Assembly (NCBI RefSeq): GCF_001552655.1
Contig: NZ_BCRP01000016.1
Location: forward strand, 1-64,000
Direction: 5' to 3'
DNA length: 64,000 nucleotides
Source: Alicyclobacillus kakegawensis NBRC 103104
GTDB taxonomy: Bacteria; Bacillota; Bacilli; Alicyclobacillales; Alicyclobacillaceae
Part shown: piece by piece, positions 1 to 9,044 of the stretch
Layout: every line of letters starts with the position of its first letter
Position numbering within the stretch: position 1 is the stretch's first letter
The notes under the pieces: model-generated
The model's database searches: none
What the model was told of the DNA's origin: nothing
The model's input: only the letters and a program-made list of their open reading frames with translations
Program-made: the position numbers and the translations under genes

Positions 1-8
1 TTTTGTCG

Positions 9-995
9 TTATTGGACGTGCTCAATCTCAAACCCCAAATCCTCAATCATCTGCCAATCCGCTTCCGCCGCTTGGCCCGGCGTCGTCAGGTAATCGCCGA
101 CGAAAATCGAGTTCGCCGCGTAGAGTCCCAGGGGCTGCAGGCTCCGCAGGTGGTGTTCCCGCCCGCCGGCGATGCGAATTTCCTTGCTGGGGTTGACAAA
201 CCGCATCATAGCCAGGATTTTGAGGCACTCGTAGGGTGTGAGTTCGTGATGCCCGGCGAGTGGAGTTCCTTCTATCGGGGTCAGGAAGTTGCAGGGAATC
301 GAGTCCACGTCCAGCTCGCGCAACGCGAACGCGATGTCCACCCGCTCCACGTCCGTTTCTCCCATTCCAAAGATGGCGCCTGAGCAAGGGGACAGTCGAG
401 CGGATCGCGTGTGTTCGATGGTTTCCACTCTGTCTTCATAGGTGTGCGTGGTGCAAATTTCCCCGTAGCGTGTGAAACTCGTGTTGAGGTTGTGATTGTA
501 GCGGTGCACACCCGCCTCAGCAAGCTTGGTTGCTTGTTCGGGGGTGACCAGGCCGAGACAGCAACAGATGCGCAGGTTGGTGGTGTTACGAATCTCGCGC
601 ACAGCGGCGGCCACTTCGTCCACCTCCCGGTTGGATGGACGCCGGCCTGACATAACGATGCAATAAGTCGAAGCTTTTCGTTCGAGCGCCGCCTTCGCGC
701 CTTCCACGAGCTGTTTGCGCGTCAACAGCGGGTACTTCTCGATGGGGGCCGTCGAGAGGATGGATTGGGAACAGTAGGCGCAGTCTTCTGGACACAGGCC
801 CGATTTCGCATTCACAATGAGGTTCAGTTTGACCGTGTTCCCGTAGTAGTGCCGGCGCAGCCGATAAGCGCCGTCCAGCAGGGCGAGCACTTCGCCATTG
901 TCCGCACGCAGCATCGCCAACGCGTCCTCGCGCGTGACGGGGCGCCCCGACAGCACAGCTTCAGCCAGTTCGCTCCACCTTCCGTCAATTGTCAT
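9..995 (-). CDS. bioB: Biotin synthase, radical SAM
   Basis: Radical SAM enzyme that inserts sulfur into dethiobiotin, the last step of biotin synthesis, in the cytoplasm. The 328-residue product has the usual length. It shows the iron-sulfur motif CPEDCAYC with Cys68, Cys72 and Cys75, followed by typical BioB segments (YNHNLNTS, IFGMGETD, NFLTPIEGTPL). The start ATG at 995 follows a strong AAGGAGG site. Upstream at 1024-1055 lies a BirA-type operator, so repression by biotin-loaded BirA is expected. No other bio synthesis gene is adjacent in the window. The biotin transporter gene bioY at 33831 carries the same operator. The identification is secure. Confidence 0.97.
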   Translation of the reverse strand: MTIDGRWSELAEAVLSGRPVTREDALAMLRADNGEVLALLDGAYRLRRHYYGNTVKLNLIVNAKSGLCPEDCAYCSQSILSTAPIEKYPLLTRKQLVEGAKAALERKASTYCIVMSGRRPSNREVDEVAAAVREIRNTTNLRICCCLGLVTPEQATKLAEAGVHRYNHNLNTSFTRYGEICTTHTYEDRVETIEHTRSARLSPCSGAIFGMGETDVERVDIAFALRELDVDSIPCNFLTPIEGTPLAGHHELTPYECLKILAMMRFVNPSKEIRIAGGREHHLRSLQPLGLYAANSIFVGDYLTTPGQAAEADWQMIEDLGFEIEHVQ

Positions 996-1023
996 TGTAC
1001 CCAGTTCCTCCTTGTTGCCTCGT

Positions 1024-1055
1024 GTGTAAACTATGATACGTTATCAAGTTTACAA
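1024..1055. promoter_or_regulatory. BirA-type biotin operator before bioB
   Basis: Inverted repeat GTGTAAAC (1024-1031), a 16-base spacer, then GTTTACAA (1048-1055). This matches the known Firmicute BirA operator architecture (TTGTAAAC-N16-GTTTACAA type) with one mismatch in the left arm. It lies 29 bases upstream of the bioB start on the minus strand. A perfect copy with the same spacer precedes bioY at 33775-33806, which strongly supports the assignment. Confidence 0.88.
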
Positions 1056-1103
1056 TAATCCTGAGGGAAGTTCATACCGGGCTGGTGTGGTCCACACGTC
1101 GCA

Positions 1104-1175
1104 CGGATCGCCAAAGCCGCGCTGGAGATGGCCCTGTGGGACGTGTTTGCCCCCGACACCGGCATAACCCGCCGC
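1104..1175 (+). pseudogene. Fragment of a MenC/N-acylamino acid racemase-like gene
   Basis: In the plus strand this stretch reads RIAKAALEMALWDVFAPDTG, closely matching residues about 105-124 of the intact racemase-family gene at 10780-11928. At DNA level a run of 30 bases (1113-1142) differs from 11101-11130 at only one position. No start, RBS or continuing frame exists on either side, so it is a relic. It is divergent enough after that run to suggest a paralogue rather than a recent exact copy. It sits at the left edge of the lower-GC block that ends just before the intact gene. Confidence 0.75.
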
Positions 1176-1225
1176 GAGGAAGATGGGGCAGCCAGGAAGG
1201 ATGGAAGGTCCAGTGGGAGAGAGAC

Positions 1226-1256
1226 TTGACAGCGCGACAATCGATGGCCATTTAAT
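1226..1256 (+). promoter_or_regulatory. Possible promoter for the M20 peptidase gene
   Basis: TTGACA at 1226-1231 and TTTAAT at 1251-1256 with a 19-base spacer. The -35 is perfect, but the spacer is long and the -10 is imperfect. It would give a leader of about 60 bases before the ATG at 1326. The AT-rich run at 1250-1265 is the only such sequence nearby. Confidence 0.4.
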
Positions 1257-1325
1257 TTAATTTATAGAACAGGAGCCAAGTTTGTAGGCGGACTTGGAAG
1301 CCTTGATCTCAGGAGGTGCGTTGGA

Positions 1326-2483
1326 ATGAGCCGGGAACCGGTCGAGTTTTTGAAGCAGATTGTTCGAATTCCCTCTGTCAATCCGCCGGGGAACGAACGA
1401 GAGGTAGCGCTGGCGTTGCAAGTGCTCTTGGAAAGGTACGGGTTGGAGACGCGTCGGACGGATTTTGACGGGGGGCGCGCCAACCTGGTCGCCTGGCTGC
1501 GCGGCAATCACAGTGGTGGCGGCAAGCGCATACTCGGTCTGTCCGGACACATGGATGTCGTGCCGCCCGGACAGGTGCCATGGTGTTATGATCCGTTTTC
1601 TGCCGTTGAAGAGAACGGGCGGATCTACGGTCGAGGAACCAGTGACATGAAAGGCGGACTCGCAGCCCTCGCCTTTGCCATGATTGAGCTGAAAGAGGAA
1701 GGTGCACGTCTCAATGGGGATGTGAAACTCTTGGCGTCTGCCGGGGAGGAGGCGGGGTCAGTTGGAGCGAAGCGACTGTTTGCCGCCGGAGAAATGGATG
1801 AAGTGACGGCTCTGATTATCGCCGAGCCCACGCGGGATCACATCGTCGTCGGGCAGAAAGGCGCGTTGTGGGTAGAGATCACGTGTTTCGGAAAGACCGC
1901 CCACGGTTCGTCTCCAGAACTCGGGGTCAACGCCATCGTCCACATGCACCGAATCATCGATGCCTTCCTGAATCGCTTTCGGATGGAGTATACGCCGGAT
2001 GACCTGCTCGGACATCCCACGAGCAACATCGCGATCATCCAAGGTGGCGTGAACACGAACGTGGTGCCTGATCATTGCCGCGTTCAAATCGACTTTCGTA
2101 CAGTACCCTCACAGAAGCACGAGCGCATTTTACAGGAGTTGAATGCGCTGATTGCTTCCGTAGAACCGGATTGTCCCGGCCTCCATGCAGAACTGCGAGT
2201 GCTAAACGACTTGCCATCGGTTAGAACACGCTCAGACGATCCCTTTCTCGCGACGGTGACGGAGGGATATAAGGAGGTATTCAATGCCGAGCCGACCATC
2301 CGCGGCACGAATGGGTACACAGACGCCGCGGAGCTGATTCCCCCAGGCCACAACAAGCCATTTGTGATTATTGGTAGTGGTGATGACAGACTGTCCCATC
2401 AGCCAGACGAATCGATTGAGGTGGAACGGTTTTTGCGCTCCATTGAGCTATACAAGTCTATGATACGCAAGTATTTACAATAG
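1326..2483 (+). CDS. M20 family metallopeptidase (ArgE/DapE/acylase type)
   Basis: Zinc-dependent hydrolase of N-acyl or N-carbamoyl amino acids or similar amides; the exact substrate cannot be read from sequence. The 385-residue protein has the M20 order: GHMDVVP (His75, Asp77), GRGTSDMKGG (Asp107), the catalytic base and metal ligand pair GEEAG (Glu141, Glu142), AEPT (Glu167), a dimerisation lid domain around 180-290, and a C-terminal SHQPDE histidine. The ATG at 1326 follows AGGAGGTG. It stands between a racemase-gene fragment and the hydantoinase operon. N-acylamino acid racemases often work with M20 deacylases, so a role in the same salvage route is plausible but inferred. Confidence 0.88.
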   Translation: MSREPVEFLKQIVRIPSVNPPGNEREVALALQVLLERYGLETRRTDFDGGRANLVAWLRGNHSGGGKRILGLSGHMDVVPPGQVPWCYDPFSAVEENGRIYGRGTSDMKGGLAALAFAMIELKEEGARLNGDVKLLASAGEEAGSVGAKRLFAAGEMDEVTALIIAEPTRDHIVVGQKGALWVEITCFGKTAHGSSPELGVNAIVHMHRIIDAFLNRFRMEYTPDDLLGHPTSNIAIIQGGVNTNVVPDHCRVQIDFRTVPSQKHERILQELNALIASVEPDCPGLHAELRVLNDLPSVRTRSDDPFLATVTEGYKEVFNAEPTIRGTNGYTDAAELIPPGHNKPFVIIGSGDDRLSHQPDESIEVERFLRSIELYKSMIRKYLQ

Positions 2484-2509
2484 GTAGATTAAACAATAGG
2501 GAAGGACGA

Positions 2510-2571
2510 TTGACAGCAAGCGCAAATCTGCATATAAATATAATTACGTGCTCGATAAACAGATTAATTAT
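2510..2571 (+). promoter_or_regulatory. SigA promoter and inverted repeat before the hydantoinase operon
   Basis: TTGACA (2510-2515), a 17-base spacer, and TATAAA (2533-2538) form a near-consensus housekeeping promoter. Directly downstream is an inverted repeat, ATAATTA (2540-2546) and TAATTAT (2565-2571), which would span the transcription start and could be a repressor site. The leader to the GTG at 2730 is about 185 bases, AT-rich, and codes for nothing recognisable. The promoter is well supported; the operator role is a guess. Confidence 0.7.
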
Positions 2572-2729
2572 ATATATTTACTTCGTTTTACGAAGCCGTC
2601 TAGTCGCTATGTTCGATCCTCCGCATATAGCTCCGATGGTGGAGAGATACCTGCGAACACTTAGCGCCTCTATACCTACTTATCATTCCTATATTATGTA
2701 AAATGTGTATTTCGAATGAGGTGGAATGA

Positions 2730-4799
2730 GTGTCACCGAAGTACCGGCTTGGAATCGACATCGGAGGGACTTTTACTGATTTCACCCTTCTGGATCAAGA
2801 AACAGGAGAGATTTTCTCGCATAAGACACCTACAGTTCCTCATGATCCGGCGAAGGGTGTTCTGAATGGCCTAACATACCTGGTTGAACAGAAGGAGGTA
2901 CAGCCCTCCGATATTACCTATTTTGTCCACGGAACGACCATAGGGTTGAACACGCTCCTACAGCGAAATGGGAGTAAAATTGCTCTATTTGTCACGGAAG
3001 GCTTTCGCGATCTATTAGCCTTGCAGCGTTTGCGACTTCCTGTTCCATACGATTTTCGCTCTCGCCTTCCTGAACCCCTGGTGCCGCGGAAGAGAGTGTT
3101 CCCAATTCGAGAGCGTCTGTGGAAAGACGGCACGACGAGGTTGCCTCTCGACTTCGACACGCTGAATGCGGCGATTGATGCTGCCATTGAGGAAAAGGTG
3201 GAAGGTATCGCAATTTGTTTCTTGCACAGTTATAAAAATCCGATTCACGAGGAAATGGCCGCGGCAGCTATTCATGAGCGTGTTCCAGAGATACCCGTGG
3301 TCATCTCGTCGTCGGTTTGGCCTCAGATGCGAGAGTACGAACGCGCGACAATGACCGTCTTGAATCTTTATATTCAACGTCGAATGCTACAGTACTTCCG
3401 TAACCTGAAGTCTGAACTTGAAAGGGCGAGAATCACTGTCACTCCTTACATCACTCAATCCAATGGTGGGATTATGGACCTTCAGGCTGCCTCGGAGGCT
3501 CCCATCCGAACCCTGCTTTCCGGTCCAGCGGCCGGCGTGATCGGAGCTGCCCGTGTCGCGAAGGCCGCTGGGTTCGATAATGTGATCACAATCGACATGG
3601 GGGGGACGAGTGCAGATATTTCCATCATTCAAAATGGGCGGCCGAAATACACTCCATCAAGTGAACTGGATGGATTTCCAATTATGTTGCCGACAATCTT
3701 CGTGTCTTCCATAGGCGCCGGTGGTGGGTCCGTCGCCTGGATCGATAAAGGGGGCATCCTGAAGGTAGGGCCAGACTCCGTAGGGGCGGATCCCGGGCCA
3801 GCTTGTTATGGCCGTGGTATGCAACCGACCTTAACAGATGCATTTCTTCTTTGTGGCTATTTGAACCCAGATCAATTTGCTGGGGGCCTTATGAAACTGG
3901 ATCCGCAACGGTCAGCCGAAGCCATGCGTCCGATTGCGGAGTATCTCCATCAAAGTGTGGAAATGGCGTCGGATCGAATCATTCAGGTGGCAGTGGCCAA
4001 CATGTATACTGACGTGAGCAGTGTCATGGAGCAACAAGGCTTTGATCCTCGGGAATTTACTTTAGTGGCTTTTGGCGGAGCCGGCCCTGTCACTGCCAAC
4101 TTTTTGGCCGACGAAATACAGGCTAATAGCGTGCTGGTGCCTCTCCATCCAGGCACCTTGTGCGCTCTTGGTTCGCTTACTGCGGATTTTATGTACGATG
4201 CCATTAGGTCGCGGCAATCCGTCTTGAGTGAAATTTCCACGGAGGAGCTCCGTGGCGAATTCCTCCGTTTGGCAGAGCAAGCAAAGACGTGGTTGGAACA
4301 ACAGCACGGGTCTCACGTGCAGTCCATGGAACTTGTGTATTCACTCGATGCCCGATACAAAGGACAAGCCTATGACATCGAACTCCAACTGGATCCAAAA
4401 TGGCTTGAAGAGCCGACCCATGCGAAAATCATGGAGCGTTTCCATGATGTTTATCGTAAGCAGTATGGACATTACAATGCGGGAGGGACTGTCGAAGTCA
4501 TCAACCTTCGGGTTCGGATAATAGGCAATACACACAAACCGCCGTTGAGCACCGTTTCTCCGGCAACAGCAAGTCCGAGGCCGTCTGCGTCACGCCAGAT
4601 CCTTTTCCGTGGAAAGACGTACGCCGCCGAGGTGTATCCAAGGTCTGGACTCCGGGCAGGACATCACTTCCGTGGTCCGGCCATTGTGGAACAAAGTGAT
4701 ACAACGGTACTCATCCTGCCCGGGTGGGAAGCCCGTGTTGATACATATGGGAATCTACTGATTACAAGGCCTCAACAAACGAATTTTGGTTCACATTAA
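2730..4799 (+). CDS. hyuA: Hydantoinase/5-oxoprolinase subunit A (HyuA family)
   Basis: ATP-dependent amidohydrolase subunit of the hydantoinase A/oxoprolinase family. With HyuB it opens hydantoins, 5-oxoproline or related lactams. The 689-residue length is normal for HyuA. It shows the N-terminal sugar-kinase-like ATP site DIGGTFTDF, the segment HGTTIGLNTLLQR, a second nucleotide-binding segment DMGGTSADIS, and the glycine-rich GAGGGSVAWID and VGADPGPACYG segments. The GTG at 2730 follows GAGGTGG. HyuB starts 12 bases after its stop, and an ABC importer follows in the same operon. The precise substrate (hydantoin, N-methylhydantoin, 5-oxoproline or acetophenone-like) is not determinable from sequence. 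Confidence 0.92.
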   Translation: MSPKYRLGIDIGGTFTDFTLLDQETGEIFSHKTPTVPHDPAKGVLNGLTYLVEQKEVQPSDITYFVHGTTIGLNTLLQRNGSKIALFVTEGFRDLLALQRLRLPVPYDFRSRLPEPLVPRKRVFPIRERLWKDGTTRLPLDFDTLNAAIDAAIEEKVEGIAICFLHSYKNPIHEEMAAAAIHERVPEIPVVISSSVWPQMREYERATMTVLNLYIQRRMLQYFRNLKSELERARITVTPYITQSNGGIMDLQAASEAPIRTLLSGPAAGVIGAARVAKAAGFDNVITIDMGGTSADISIIQNGRPKYTPSSELDGFPIMLPTIFVSSIGAGGGSVAWIDKGGILKVGPDSVGADPGPACYGRGMQPTLTDAFLLCGYLNPDQFAGGLMKLDPQRSAEAMRPIAEYLHQSVEMASDRIIQVAVANMYTDVSSVMEQQGFDPREFTLVAFGGAGPVTANFLADEIQANSVLVPLHPGTLCALGSLTADFMYDAIRSRQSVLSEISTEELRGEFLRLAEQAKTWLEQQHGSHVQSMELVYSLDARYKGQAYDIELQLDPKWLEEPTHAKIMERFHDVYRKQYGHYNAGGTVEVINLRVRIIGNTHKPPLSTVSPATASPRPSASRQILFRGKTYAAEVYPRSGLRAGHHFRGPAIVEQSDTTVLILPGWEARVDTYGNLLITRPQQTNFGSH

Positions 4800-4811
4800 G
4801 GAGGAGCCACT

Positions 4812-6809
4812 GTGCGAACTGATCCCGCCACTTTGGAAATTCTAAGGAGCTATTTCAACGCTATTGCCGCGGGGATGGGACATGTCATTGAGCGGACCTC
4901 CTTTACCACGTTTGTCAAGGAATCTGCTGACTTTGCGACGGCATTGGCGACGCCGTCCGGGGAGTTTTTTGTCTATCCTCGTACAGTAGGTGTAACTATC
5001 TTTGTCGGACTTAGCTTAGAACGGGCCATTCGAGAATGCGGACATTTGAATCCAGGCGACATCATCATCACAAACGATCCGTATTCGACGGATGGTTTGG
5101 CGACTCACCTGCCGGATGTGCATATCATCAAACCGATTTTTGTGGATGGCACATTAATCAGTTATGCGTGGGCATTTGTACATTGCAGCGATGTCGGTGG
5201 GCTTGTTCCGGCTAGCATCTCTCCTACCGCCACGGAAATTCATCAGGAAGGACTCCGGATCCCTCCGGTCAAATTGTATCGCCAGGGCAAACTGAATGAA
5301 GAAGTGCAGAAGCTGTTTATGGCCAACTGCAGAATCCCGGATCTGAACGAAGGCGACATCAACTCCATGGTTGCGGCCGTAAACACCGCCGAAGCCCGGT
5401 TGCATGAGATGGTTAGAAAGTTTGGCTTACAGATAGTTCAGCAGTCCATGGAGGACCTTTTGGAACAGGCCGAGGAGCGGGCACGTCGAGTCATCTCGGA
5501 CATTCCGGATGGAACATATACCTTTTCCGATTATCTGGACAGCGACATGATGTCTGAGGTCCCGATTCGCCTTTCTGTGAAATTACAAGTATCTGGGAGC
5601 GACATCACTTTAGATTTGTCGAATTGTGATCCACAAACGGCAACGGCATTTAACTTGGTAACGAATGGTTCCCGGCACTCGTTTCTATTTCAAGGTCTAA
5701 TCAATTACATTATTAGTTCCGATCCGTACATCCCCGTCAACGGCGGCATCGCACACCCGATTCATGTCGTCGCTCCCAAGGGGACAGTGGTCAACGCGGA
5801 ATATCCCGCGGCTGTCGGTGTCAGACACACCATCACCATGCGGATGTACAACGCGATTCTTGGAGCGCTCGCTCAGGCCATACCTGACAAAATTCCTGCC
5901 GCAGGCGCGGGACAGGCTGCGATTGTGGTGCTTTCGACGCCCGATGAACTAACTGGTGCTAGGAATGTGACCGTCGTTGAACCGATGGGAGGAGGTGGTG
6001 GCGGCCAGTATGACATGGACGGCGTGGATGGAATTGATCACGCGTCAGGATTCCTAAAGAACACGCCCATTGAAAGCTTAGAGCATCACATTGACGTGCT
6101 TGTGACACGATATGAATTGTTGCCCGACAGTGCGGGGCCAGGTATGCATCGCGGCGGGCACGCAATCCGTCTCGATTTTGAAATTCTAAAACCAGGATCC
6201 ATTGTGACTGCCCGAGGGATGGAGCGTGTACACTTTCAACCGTGGGGTCTCCGAGGTGGCCGAGCGGGTTCCCTGGGAAGTGTCCTGTTGAACCCGGGTC
6301 TGCCAAATGAGCAACGCCTGTCCAAGATTGATGTTCTTATGCCAGATCCCGGCGATGTCGTAAGCATTCGTTCGCCGGGAGGAGGCGGTTGGGGCAGTCC
6401 GTATCACCGGGATCCAAGGCGAGTGCTCGAAGATGTGGAATCAGGTCTATTGAGTTCTGATGAGGCGAAAGCGAGTTACGGTGTCGTCATTCGGAAAGGA
6501 GGTGACGCACTTGAAGTAGATGAGGTAGCCACTACGAGTCTTCGTGGCATGCTTACTGCTTCCCAGGATTCTGAAGGACTTTGGGACTTCGGGTTCGCTC
6601 GGGAGGAGTACGAGCGGCGCTGGTCGTCCGAGGCGAGCGATGCTCTTGCACAGCTCTTAATCACCTTGCCTGCAGCGCAACGTTCATATTGGAAACATAG
6701 GATTCATGAGATGTCACGCAGCATTCAACTTGATGGACCCGTTCAAGCTGAAACGGTTCACAAAATGTGGGAGCAACTCAGATTCGGCTCTAAGGAGGAT
6801 CATCTATGA
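4812..6809 (+). CDS. hyuB: Hydantoinase/5-oxoprolinase subunit B (HyuB family)
   Basis: Partner subunit of HyuA in an ATP-dependent ring-opening hydrolase. The product has 665 residues. It starts with GTG at 4812 after AAGGAGG. The family landmarks are present: the N-terminal IERTSFTTFVKES region, the NDPYSTDGLATHLPDVH segment that holds metal-binding acidic and histidine residues in the family, SCRH-like NGSRHSFLFQGL, GGGGGGQYDMDGVDG, and the C-terminal RSPGGGGWG. Its stop overlaps the start of the substrate-binding protein gene (ATGA at 6806), so it is translationally coupled to the transporter genes. That suggests the transporter imports the substrate of HyuAB. Confidence 0.92.
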   Translation: MRTDPATLEILRSYFNAIAAGMGHVIERTSFTTFVKESADFATALATPSGEFFVYPRTVGVTIFVGLSLERAIRECGHLNPGDIIITNDPYSTDGLATHLPDVHIIKPIFVDGTLISYAWAFVHCSDVGGLVPASISPTATEIHQEGLRIPPVKLYRQGKLNEEVQKLFMANCRIPDLNEGDINSMVAAVNTAEARLHEMVRKFGLQIVQQSMEDLLEQAEERARRVISDIPDGTYTFSDYLDSDMMSEVPIRLSVKLQVSGSDITLDLSNCDPQTATAFNLVTNGSRHSFLFQGLINYIISSDPYIPVNGGIAHPIHVVAPKGTVVNAEYPAAVGVRHTITMRMYNAILGALAQAIPDKIPAAGAGQAAIVVLSTPDELTGARNVTVVEPMGGGGGGQYDMDGVDGIDHASGFLKNTPIESLEHHIDVLVTRYELLPDSAGPGMHRGGHAIRLDFEILKPGSIVTARGMERVHFQPWGLRGGRAGSLGSVLLNPGLPNEQRLSKIDVLMPDPGDVVSIRSPGGGGWGSPYHRDPRRVLEDVESGLLSSDEAKASYGVVIRKGGDALEVDEVATTSLRGMLTASQDSEGLWDFGFAREEYERRWSSEASDALAQLLITLPAAQRSYWKHRIHEMSRSIQLDGPVQAETVHKMWEQLRFGSKEDHL

Positions 6810-7927
6810 GAAAACAGAGATACTTAGGTGCAATCTTCGCCGCCCTGTTGACGGTCGTGGTCAGTGGATGCGGAACCGCTTCGACCAATTCCCAATCTAG
6901 TAGCGCTCAAACGAGTACAAACAACGGCGCTAAGACCAATAAAGTCATCATCGGTGTCTATGGAGGCAGCTGGGAGCAGGAAATTCGCTCGGCGGCACTT
7001 AATGATTTCCAGAAGCGCACAGGTATAAAGGTCGTCGTGGTCCCCGGAACGGATGCGGACTGGTTTGCCAAGGTGCGTGCAGCGAATGGGAAGAATCCAC
7101 CGTACGATATCTTGGTTCTGCAACCGGACACCATCAACCGTTTAGAGGGAGCAAATTTGCTGCAGCCTCTTGATTCGAAACATGTTCCGAACCTTGCACA
7201 CCTGTACGCCAGCGCTACCGACCACTTCACGAAGGATGGGAAAGTATATGCTGCTGGATTCAGTTATGGACAATTGGGCATAGCGTATCGGAAAGATTAT
7301 GTTCATGTACCGCCGAGCAAGTGGACCAATCTGTGGAATCCGAGATATAAAGGGCATGTCGCGGTGTCACCCCTTACATATGCAGCCGGTCTACAATTTT
7401 TTGCGGGTATCGTACACGCGACCGGCGGCCAATTAAGCAATCCAAGCGACGTTCAAAAGGCATTTCAAAAACTCGGTCAATTGCGCAACAATGTGGTGGC
7501 TTATCCAAGTGATCCCGGCACCATTCAGACACTCTTGCAGAGAGGCAATGCTTGGCTCGTTCCCGAGTGGGATGGACGGGCATATGCTTTGCAGCAGCAG
7601 GGGCTGGACGTCGGTTTTGTCTACCCGAAGGATGGACCTGTCGCCGCCATATCCAGCTGGGCCATCATGAAAGGAAGCCCGAATCTCGCCAACGCATACA
7701 AGCTTTTGAATTACTTGCTGAGCCCCCAAGTGGAAGGAAAGTTCGCTCAGCAGTCGTTCTACGGGATGAGTAACAAAGATGTTCAATATAGTTCAGATTT
7801 CAAAAAGAAAATTCACGTCGGCGACGCATATTACAACAAGTTGCTGTGGGTAGATTATTCAGTAGTGACACCGAATCTGGCACAGTGGACGAACGAGTGG
7901 TCGCAGGTGATGGGTGAGGGCAAATGA
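6806..7927 (+). CDS. ABC transporter substrate-binding lipoprotein, PotD-like
   Basis: Extracellular binding protein for the importer encoded by the next three genes. The 373-residue product begins with a lipoprotein signal ending in VSGC (Cys22), followed by a Ser/Thr/Asn-rich linker of about 25 residues. The mature domain begins GVYGGSWEQEIRSAALNDF and resembles spermidine/putrescine or thiamine-type binding proteins of the periplasmic-binding II fold. The start overlaps the hyuB stop and has an AAGGAGG site. The gene ends in an ATGA overlap with the ATPase gene. The ligand is inferred from context to be a small cyclic amide, hydantoin-like or polyamine-like compound. Confidence 0.88.
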   Translation: MRKQRYLGAIFAALLTVVVSGCGTASTNSQSSSAQTSTNNGAKTNKVIIGVYGGSWEQEIRSAALNDFQKRTGIKVVVVPGTDADWFAKVRAANGKNPPYDILVLQPDTINRLEGANLLQPLDSKHVPNLAHLYASATDHFTKDGKVYAAGFSYGQLGIAYRKDYVHVPPSKWTNLWNPRYKGHVAVSPLTYAAGLQFFAGIVHATGGQLSNPSDVQKAFQKLGQLRNNVVAYPSDPGTIQTLLQRGNAWLVPEWDGRAYALQQQGLDVGFVYPKDGPVAAISSWAIMKGSPNLANAYKLLNYLLSPQVEGKFAQQSFYGMSNKDVQYSSDFKKKIHVGDAYYNKLLWVDYSVVTPNLAQWTNEWSQVMGEGK

Positions 7928-9036
7928 GCAACATTCGTATTGAGAATGTTAGCCGTCAGTTTAGCTCAGTCACGGTCCTGGACCAAGTAAGTCTTGAGGT
8001 CCAAGAGGGAGAGCTTTTCTCCCTTTTGGGCCCGTCTGGTTGTGGAAAGACTACCTTGCTCAACATTATCGCTGGTTTTCTTGCACCCACGAGGGGATCG
8101 GTCTGGCTGGGAGATCGGAACATTACCCAATTGCCGCCGTATCGTAGGGATATTGGGATGGTATTTCAGAACTACGCCCTGTTCCCGCATTTAAATGTGT
8201 TTCAGAACGTGGCCTATGGTCTGACGCTGCGGAAGCTGTCTCATGGAGAGGTCAAACGACGGGTCGACGAAGTACTTTCCATCGTTCAGTTAGAACAGTA
8301 CGCCGACAGAATGCCTCATCAATTGAGCGGTGGCCAGCAACAGCGCGTGGCCATCGCCCGCGCACTCGCTATCCGTCCTGCGGTGTTGCTGATGGATGAG
8401 CCTTTAAGCAATTTGGATGCCAAGCTCCGAAAGAGTATGCAAAGCGAACTTCGCAGTCTCCAGCGACGGGTAGGTATCACGACAATTCTCGTGACGCATG
8501 ATCAAGAGGAAGCACTGGCGTTGTCGGATCGCATCGGTGTCATGGGACATGGTCGTCTGCAACAAGTTGGTACGCCTGTAGAGATCTATCGCCGGCCGTT
8601 CAATCGGTTTGTCGCGGAATTCATTGGTGAAGCGAATTTTATCACGGCGACATTAGATTCCCATCAAACCAGAGAAAATGGTTATTTGACATTCACTGTT
8701 CCCAGTGAAGGGCATCGAGACCCTCTCCACTTGGCTGTTCAACCGGGGTCTTATTCATTTGGAAAAAAATCAATCGTCACCTTCATGCTCCGCCCAGAGC
8801 ACATCCAGGTGGGCAAGGCGACAGATCAGAGAGGTTACAATCAGACCAACGCAGAAGTCGTGGACTGTTCGTATGCCGGTAGTCTTCTCCGCCTTCGTGT
8901 CCGACTGCAGGGAGGGGGAGAATTTCTGGTGACCACCTCGGACATTGACCTTTTTTCAGAGGGAATTGCACCCAATCAACAACTGCATCTATCATGGGAA
9001 CCGTCGGCTTTGGTACCAATCTCTGAAGGGGAATAA
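7924..9036 (+). CDS. ABC transporter ATPase, PotA-like
   Basis: Cytoplasmic ATPase driving the importer. The 370-residue length equals that of polyamine/sulfate/iron-type ATPases with a C-terminal TOBE domain. It shows Walker A GPSGCGKTT near residue 38, a Q-loop in VFQNYALFPH, signature LSGGQQQRVAIARA, Walker B VLLMDEPLSNLD and switch histidine THDQEEAL. A regulatory TOBE-like domain occupies about residues 235-370. The start overlaps the preceding stop. It is dedicated to this operon because both permeases follow directly. Confidence 0.93.
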   Translation: MSNIRIENVSRQFSSVTVLDQVSLEVQEGELFSLLGPSGCGKTTLLNIIAGFLAPTRGSVWLGDRNITQLPPYRRDIGMVFQNYALFPHLNVFQNVAYGLTLRKLSHGEVKRRVDEVLSIVQLEQYADRMPHQLSGGQQQRVAIARALAIRPAVLLMDEPLSNLDAKLRKSMQSELRSLQRRVGITTILVTHDQEEALALSDRIGVMGHGRLQQVGTPVEIYRRPFNRFVAEFIGEANFITATLDSHQTRENGYLTFTVPSEGHRDPLHLAVQPGSYSFGKKSIVTFMLRPEHIQVGKATDQRGYNQTNAEVVDCSYAGSLLRLRVRLQGGGEFLVTTSDIDLFSEGIAPNQQLHLSWEPSALVPISEGE

Positions 9037-9044
9037 GGCTTGAT

